Origin: a virus
DNA: 26,937 bases
Reading direction: 5' to 3' (one strand)
Virus record (IMG/VR): IMGVR_UViG_3300025704_000096
Coordinates: 1 to 26,937 of that record
Below the pieces are notes generated by a model, which was not told where the DNA came from, did not search any database, and was given only the letters and a program-made list of their open reading frames with translations. Shown piece after piece: positions 1 to 9,000 of the stretch. How positions within the stretch are numbered: position 1 is the stretch's first letter; every line of letters begins with the position of its first letter. A program made the position numbers and the translations under genes.

Positions 1-3000
1 CTGTTATCTTGGGCGGTTCTATATAATTTTTGCCGCCGTCAAGTATTACCACTGCAGGTAAATCAATAATAATTTTTGCACCCGGTAAATGTGTTGCTGG
101 AGTTGTTCCGTTTAATCCTCTTTGTAAACCACCGATAGTATTTAAAGCACGATCAACAAAAGAATAACTAATAAGTTCATTATCTATTTGTATCGTACCG
201 TTAATTGGGAAACCTTGTGCGTTATCTACCATGATCAAAACTGAACCGATAGTCATATATTCGTTTAGTTCAGTTATCTCATAATTTGTTTGCCCAACTA
301 ACGACAATCCATAATTATTATACCAATTAGAATATTGTTCTTTCTGCCATATTGCATCAGTTGGTAAGAATTCGTTTGTACCGTCAACATTTGAATAAAC
401 TAATTGCGGAGAAATATAAGATTGAGTTGTTTCATTCCACTCAGCAGGTAAATCAAAGTCTGTTATGTTTCCTGGGTATGTGTCGATACCTGTATACTTA
501 AATAAGAAGTCTTTAATAACTACGTGATAAGGTTTTGCTTCATTAATATATCCAGACAAGAATTCTTGGTTGTCTTGTTGATAATTCTGAATTGGTTTAA
601 GTTCTCTAATAACATGAGATACATCTACTAATGAAGTCTTGTTTAACCAAGGCAGATAGTTTTGTGATTCATCTGTCTCACTTTGAATATATTCAAATAG
701 AATAATTAGAGATTTGTTTCTAAACTCAACCAACTCATCAATATAAATTTGTTCGTTTAATGCACGAATAATCCAACGTGTTTCTTCACTTGGATATTCA
801 TCAAAGTCTGTTGTGTCAAAGAAATTATCTCCGAAGCCTGTTTTACCTGCGGCATAATCCCACAAGTACGTATTAAATTGTATTGTACCATTTTCTAAAC
901 CTATACGTGTCCAAATACTGTTGCCATCGTAACGATACATTTCCCATTTACCGTCACCGTTTGCCTCTACTGTAGCAATTGTTTTTATGTCTACGTTTAA
1001 TTTTGCTAAGTCTGCATAAATTGCAACACTAACCGTTGATTTAGTATTATTATTATATTGTCCTACTGGATTAGTTGTTGGCAACCACCAGTTGACATAT
1101 GTCCAATAGTCCGCTGTATCATAATATGTACCACTAGCAAATAAATATGTTGCATCTTGTCTTGTTTCTGAGATTGGATATTCAGCAAGAACTTTGTTTG
1201 CATATTCTAAATAATTTTCTAGTCCTAAGAATCTACTAAAAAAGAAACTTTGTCTTGGTCGTGCTAACACTCCTGACTGTACTGCTTTTGGCAAGTACGG
1301 ATTAGGTACAACTTCACCTACTTCGTCAACACCTGACATAGAATCTAACAGACGATCATAAAGACCTTCTGGTCTGTTTGTCGAAGTTTGTGGACCAAAC
1401 TTAGGTAGACCAGGTAAGAAATCATCTGGCTCGCCATCTTTAATTAAATTAAATTCTTGGTGTGAAGGATCATCATTGTTTCCTTCTGCAAAACCTATAT
1501 GAAATATACTATCAGTTGTGTTTATATAAGATTGTGCATTATATAAAGCAAACGTATTTTGTAGTAAAGGTGTAAAATATGCAATACCTGATCTTGTTGG
1601 TTGACCGATATATCTTTGTATTGTACTATCACTTAATGTTTTGCCTATAGATGTTTCTACGACATTTGTGTTACGTACCCAAAAGTAGTAACAAGGTTGA
1701 ACAGTATTAGATGCATTAATATCTGCTTCAACACTATATTGTGTAGTTGTTCTCGGTGTACCTGGTCCAGCATACTGTGCGGGTGGTCTAGTTGATTTGA
1801 CCCATGTATAACATGCCACTTGAGATCCTGGGAATACTTGTCCCCAAAATCTAGCATTATATGATACATCATTTTGATGATAGTTTAACCACCTTACCAT
1901 TGATGTGTCAAACCAAATATGTCCTATTTGATTTGTGCCCCAAGTTGCTCCTGAGTTAATTTCTCCAATTGCACTATTGTACATTGCAGGGTCTACACTA
2001 TTAACATAATCAATATTTTCTCTGGCTGCGCCTAATAGTTTGCCTTGCATTGGATCCATATAATCTAAATTAATTAATGTATCGTTTGTTTCTGCACTAT
2101 AGATTTGTGAATTTTGTATTCTGTTAATATCTACAATCGGTGCAGTTTGTCTATAAAGTACCCAGTCTTTAGCAGTGCCTGAGTTTTGGAACAATGTCAT
2201 TTGTCCTTCTAAATCACCGACACTTAAATTAGGTGTACCAATAACAACTTGATTGTCAGTAAAGTCTAATGCGGTTGCATATTGAGGTTCAAAACCAAAA
2301 GTTTGTTCTTGGCTATTTAAATTTTGTGCGTATGCAAACTTGCCAGGGTCTGTGATTGATCCATTATAGTTTGCAAGATAGTCATACATGTAAAGTGCGC
2401 CTGCATTATCCCATGTATCTACCCAACGAGTTGCATTGTTATCAAAAATCGTATCGTTGTCTAAGTTTTCGTCATCAATAAAATCAAATGTTGTTCCCAA
2501 GAATCTAGTAGATACCGGAGCAGAAATTACTACTGAATCATGCTCATTAAATTTAATTGTGTTACCAAACAATGTTCTACTAACATTATGCGGAGCATTA
2601 ATTGTTTGTGTTTCTGTATAAATGCTCAATCCTAATTCTGTAAATGTATCAGTGTCTGGTGCTTGTAATAATAGTTTTTCATTTATTAGTGATAAACTTG
2701 CATTAATAATTGAAATGATAAGTTTGCCATCGGATGCACTTGCAGTTATGTTTGTAATACCGTATTGATTAATAAGATTTGCAACACTAGTTGCAGTTCC
2801 ACCGCTCGGTAACTCTACAAGATAACCATTAATTAATAATTTTCGATCAGTAGTAAGTGAGCAATCACTTGTACCTATTACAGTTCCGTATTTCCCACCA
2901 CCATTAGTATATCTATAGACTGTTCCGTCTGTTTGATCTGCGCCATCTATTCTTATTTCACCCGGTGCGCCAATTAAAATTTCACTTCCGTATGAAGTCA

Positions 3001-6000
3001 TATCAGAGTCGTAGCCCATAAATACACCAACTCTGTCATCTGCATATGATACCATTGTTTGTACCCATTGCATCCTACGAGTGCTGATTGTAATAATATC
3101 TCCTGCTCTGATGTCGCCGAAGTATCTAAAGTCTGATGTTCCACCACCGATACCATAGTTATTGTCATCAACAACTGTGCCATTGACTGAAACTAATAAA
3201 GGTTCTGTCTGTACTAAGACTGTAAATGAAACAGTGTCATCAGTAAAAGTTAGTGTAGTAGCACTTGATCTGCTTTCTTTTAATTTAAATGTACTACCTG
3301 TAATATCGGACAAATAATAAACTTGATTAGGTGTAATGCCTGTAGTACCATAGTTGCCACCTTCATTAAAGACTACTGGATCACCGTTACTATAACCAGT
3401 CATTGATGCGTTTGCTGTAATCACACTTGATGTTACATCACTCGCAGTTCTACCTAAGAACAATGTAGTCCATGCTAATGGATACTGTTGTGGCTGATTA
3501 GGTATCGCAGTGTATTGTGATTCTATGTTTTGTACTAAACGTGAGAATACAAAGTTGCTTCCCCAATTTGTTTTATTAGTTGGGGATTTTGTTTCAGGCG
3601 CGCCAATCGATATAGTGTCTCCATTGCTATCACAACTTACAGAGAAACCAAATTTATCCCCTGCTATTGCGTTAACTGGGGCGACTGTGCCATCGATATC
3701 ATCTATCGCCTCATATGAAATTTGATTTGCTGTTCCAGTACCTGTACCTATGCCAGTTGCATTGAAAATAATACCTACTTTACCTTCTACTGCGCCAATG
3801 TCTTTCCATTGTTGGTCGGTCGTATTTCCTAAACTAGTAATTTCGTATGTTTCACCTATATTGAAATAACCTGCTGTTAAAGGTATGCGTTGTCTGTTAT
3901 AAACTTGTACTGAATTATTACTAGGGTTACCTGCAAAGATATAATTTTGATCATTGCTAATTGCAAGACTTGTACCTGAACTAAATGATGAAGTAAAAGA
4001 TTGCAGTGGTATAATATCATCTGATAATACAGAGTCATTTAAAGTATAAATTCTAAGTGTTGATGTAGTTGTTGTAGTCTCAGGCTCACTGATAACAAAA
4101 AGATTGTTAGAGTATGCGATTGCTGTACCGAATGATGCAGACTCTGTTATTCGATCTCCAGTGTCTTCATCAAATTGTTTTGATACAGGATTTAAGCCAT
4201 ATCGATAAACTTTACCTGCTTCTGAGTCACCGATTAAATAACCCATTCTAGGTGTATATGCTACTGAACTACCGAATTTTTCTCCGTCAGCACGATTTAA
4301 ATTGTTTGTTAAACTATAGTTAATTGACTTACGATATACTCCCCAACCACCGTCACTTGCTTCATCTACCCAAACAGTATTTTTTGAAAACTCTGCTTCA
4401 AGTAAATCTAAATCTGCAATGTCTCCGGGTTTTTCTACACGTTGTTCAACAAATGACAATCCTAATCCTTGAGTAGGTATTATTGCAGAAGACGGTTCCA
4501 ATTGCAAATTAATCATCACTTCTCTAGTATTAACGACTCTAGTTACAACATAATATCCGTTAATGTTTGGCCCAACACCAATAATTGATACTGGATCTAA
4601 CTTTGATAAAGTATGCCTTTTACTAAATGTAATCGTAGTAGTGCTATCATTGTTTGGTTGAACTCGTGTAACTTGTGCAATTGGCTTAACTGAGTAAACT
4701 TTCCATTGCTCTTTGAAGTTAGCAATCCACATGTAATCTCTTACATAAAATTGACTAATTGGAATTTGTTTGCCGGCAATATTGACTGCTCTATTTGTTA
4801 ATGAATTAAAATCATATGCAGCCATTTTAACGTCATTGTAGTTTACAAAACCTGCTGTTGGATAAAGACTTAATGGATCTTCACTTTTCAATGTAGATAA
4901 AATTTCAGGTCCGTCAATTGGTCTTGCATAGTTAAACAAATTGTGTACTGATACTTCTTGTTGAGATCCTATTGTAGGCGTACCTTCTGTTATAGATACT
5001 ATACCCGGATTACCTGTTAATTTTGCTTGATCTAATCTAAAGTCAACAAAGTTACTGTTTAGTGTTCCACCGAACTGTCCAGATAGAATAGCCCAGTTTT
5101 CATAAACATCATAATCAATTCCACCTGTCGGTAGTTGTGTTCCCTTAAAGGCTGATACTGCATTTACTGTACCTTTTGATTTAATTAAATTTTTATAAAC
5201 ATTTACTTGAGTAATATCTGATAGATTTACACTTGCCAAATAATCTCTAGGTCTAAATCCGATAAGAGAGAACGACAATTGATCTGCATCATTTTCTAAG
5301 TTTGCTTTTGTACTATTATAATACAGTGTACTTTCATAAGAACGTGTTGCAGAGTTAGGTAATAAACCTTTTTGTATGTCATTGTAGTCTGTTTCTACCC
5401 AATCAACTTCTATAAACTTATCATTTGGTTGAATTGTTTTGTTTGCGATAAAGAATTTATTCTTATATCTGACTATCTCGCCTTTTGCATATTTGTATGC
5501 AGTTTGCCATTCTTTAATATTGTCTTGGTTAAGAATAAATCCAGATGCATTAACTGTTCCATTCCATTCAGCAGTTTTAGTACCTCGTAGATAAATTCTA
5601 TTTTGTCTTAACCCTGTAATTAAGTTATAAATGACATCATTAAAAACTGTGTTATTATCAAACACAATACCATGTTCAATACTGCTCATATTGAATTGAC
5701 CATATCCCATAGTATCACCAACATTTAAGGTTTTTACTTGGAACTTAGTGTCTAATCTTTCTATTGATAAATCTTTAGTTGAAATAGGATATAAGTTTTG
5801 ATTTAATAAAAAGTTATCTTGTTCAATTGTTAATGGTTGAACTATATCACTATCTTTTTCAATCTTTAAATCTTGTGCTGCCGGGTTAACTGTTAGTAAC
5901 GATCCGTTTTCCCAATTGAATTGTGTCCAATAGAGATATTCTCTGATCATTGTGTTCCAATTTATCTCTGCGCCATTTTCAATTAAATCAAACTTCATGC

Positions 6001-9000
6001 CTTTACGTTTTAACCATGAACCGTAACTTGCTAAAAATTGTGAAAGGGCTTGATACGTGTAAAACTGTGTACCATAAGGAACAATCTTTTCATCTGTTTT
6101 AGTACTAGTATAGTCATTTGCAATCTTAACTGTATAGGAATCTACTTCAATTGTATTCGTATTTCCATTACCTATAGGAGTATCAGTTGTAAAATAGGCT
6201 TGATCTTGTGAACTACCAAATACTTTCCAACCATTTTGTACAATTTGAATTGTAACATTTGAAAATTTAATTTGATCATTGGGTTGATTGTCATGTAACA
6301 ACACAGAATAACTTTCATCTGGTATTAACAATGATGAATTATCAGAGTTAGGTGTTGCTTTTTCAACAAAGAATTTTAATAATGTTTTATCACTAAAACC
6401 TGCAAGTCTATAAATTAAACGAACATCTAAGTTGTTTAATAAAGTTGTAATTTCTGTAGTTGCATCAACACCCTGTTGTTTTTCATAATCAACAATCCAG
6501 TTTATGTAACTTGTTTTTGCTGTTCCGTCGCCGTAGATGTCAATAGCACCAATATCTAAATGACTTCTATCATTTACTAGATATTGTTTGAATTCTGTGT
6601 TATACTTATAATTGTCTAAATCTGATCCCAAGTTAAAAAACTCAGCAGGCTTAGTTAATGCAAATATTCGCATCAAGTCAAATGGATACGATGAACTTCT
6701 TCTGTATGAGAATTCAGCAGGAGCATCATCTCCTACTTTCCAATCACGTTGCAATGTATTAGAATCATATGCACCTATTAATGCATCAAATGGAGATAAC
6801 AAATCACCATGTTCATCAACAGGAATAATTTTATTTAAATCTGGTCGTTTTAATTGATCAATAGTTATACTAGTTGTTCCACCTGTATTGTAGATAATAC
6901 CTGCTTCGATGTCTCCCCACATAATTCCGTTTTCACTAGTATATGGGGCAGGGCCATAACGACTAGTCCACCAAGATGGCATTTCTGTAAAGCCTAACAT
7001 CTCCCATGGTGCTATGTCTGGCTGAGATGTACCATAAAAGTATTCATACACTCCTCTCCAATAACCTTGATCGATTGGTGTGCCAGTTAATTTATTTCCT
7101 GACTGATAATAGTTCCAACTAAACTCATTACCTTTTGTAAAACCAGATTGAGTTTTATAATCGATTCTGTTTTGTCCAGCCCAGTTTAAAAACTGTGAAC
7201 TGTAAATTTTTAAATAATCTTCAGTTGAATATGTTGACTCTCTAAAGAATCCAGGTAACACTTCGTAACGTTCAATAGGAACAAGTGTGCTTAATTTAAT
7301 ATTATTATAAATTCTAGTTTCAAATTCTAATAATGCTTGATCTCTAAAGTCAGTTAATCCTGTTGAAGGTGAATATTCAAGTGTATACAAAGATGTATAC
7401 GATCCGTCATGTCCTCTCAACATATATGTTGGCGTTTGATAGTTTGGATCTAATACGATTTCAGGTTTCCATCTAGGATACATACCTAACTTACTAGGTG
7501 TATTAGGTACAAAGTTACCGTATGTTTGATTGTATTCTTTGATAGTAACAACATCACCTGCTTGTAAATCTTCTGTTACTGTTAGTGAAGGTGAAGTTGT
7601 CGATACAACATAATCTACATCTCTGATTAATTGAGTAGTCTTTGTTACACCACTAGTTGTTCTTGTGATATAAACTAAAACTCCTTTATAGTTTGCTTCT
7701 GTAAAGTCATACGTTTGGGCTAGAGGGTAAATAGACTCTTGCAATGCGTTTGCAAATGTATATGTGTTTGTTTTATATGGCGCTTGTGATGGTAACATGT
7801 CTGACCAAAAGAAAGAATCTCCTTCTGATTTTGCTGATACCAATTGCTCTAATGCTGTATCTAAAATATAACTAGGTTCAAATCTTTGTTCCCAATTAAT
7901 ATCATTTACAATCTTTACAAGTTGTTGTTTGTATTTTATATACTGTTCAGAATTATATTGCAATGCATTAAACAAGTTGTGTTCTGACTTACGCAAAAAC
8001 ACACTCGGTAATACTAATGATGCAGAGTTTTGAATGATCTTTGTACCATATGGAACTAAGTTACCCAAGTCTCTTAAATTGTTAGAGCCAAATATTGTTC
8101 CAGTTGAATTAGGATTATTAATAAAGATATCTTGGTACTGTGATCTAATGTCACCGATGTCTGCAAGTTGTAAATCTGTGTTAAAAGGATTATTGCTTAA
8201 GTTTATAGGTATGCTATAATAAGCAGTATCAGATGTTTGATTACTTAGTATTAAAATTTGTACTGGTGTATCTACTGTTGGTGCAGTATTTAATTTAATC
8301 TTTGTTGCATCATTTGTTTCAGTAACTGTATATGTAGATTCTAATTGATATATGTTGTTTACATATACTTGTATACGCGGCCATGAATCGTCTGTTTGTG
8401 AAATTACAGCAACGTCACACGTAAATTCGGCTGCGGACCCTTTATCATATTCTAGTTCAAATATTTGATATTGAACTGAGGGGGCAAGTGCTGTTTGCCA
8501 GCCCAACTCACGTGTTTTTTCTGTACGTGTAGAATAATTGTACACGTAACCTGTATTAACCTTTTCGGTTTCTGGATTTGTTCCGCTGACATATGAGAAT
8601 GAATCAACATTAAGAGAACAATCGAAACTAATATCACCCACATTGTCTACTGCTGAGTATCGTAACGGGAAACCTAAGATTGCATCATTAATTCCAGTTC
8701 CTTTACCATAAGCAAATAATTTGTTACCTAAAAATGATGTACCTTGATAGACTGTAGTGTCTCCGAATGATACTCCGTTTTTGTCAAAGATATCAAACTT
8801 TGGTGCCTGATTGACTGTAAGTTTTTGTTGTGCTTCTTCCCAAACAGTCCCATCAAACCAAAAAGTAGAACCTTGATAATTATATCCTCTTACTGCTACT
8901 GTTTGATCATCTGTTGAACACAAGGCATCTTCTGCTTCAGTTAAAGTTATGACCGGAGAAGACCCAAATGTAATTGTTGAAAAGCCGACAACATAAATTT

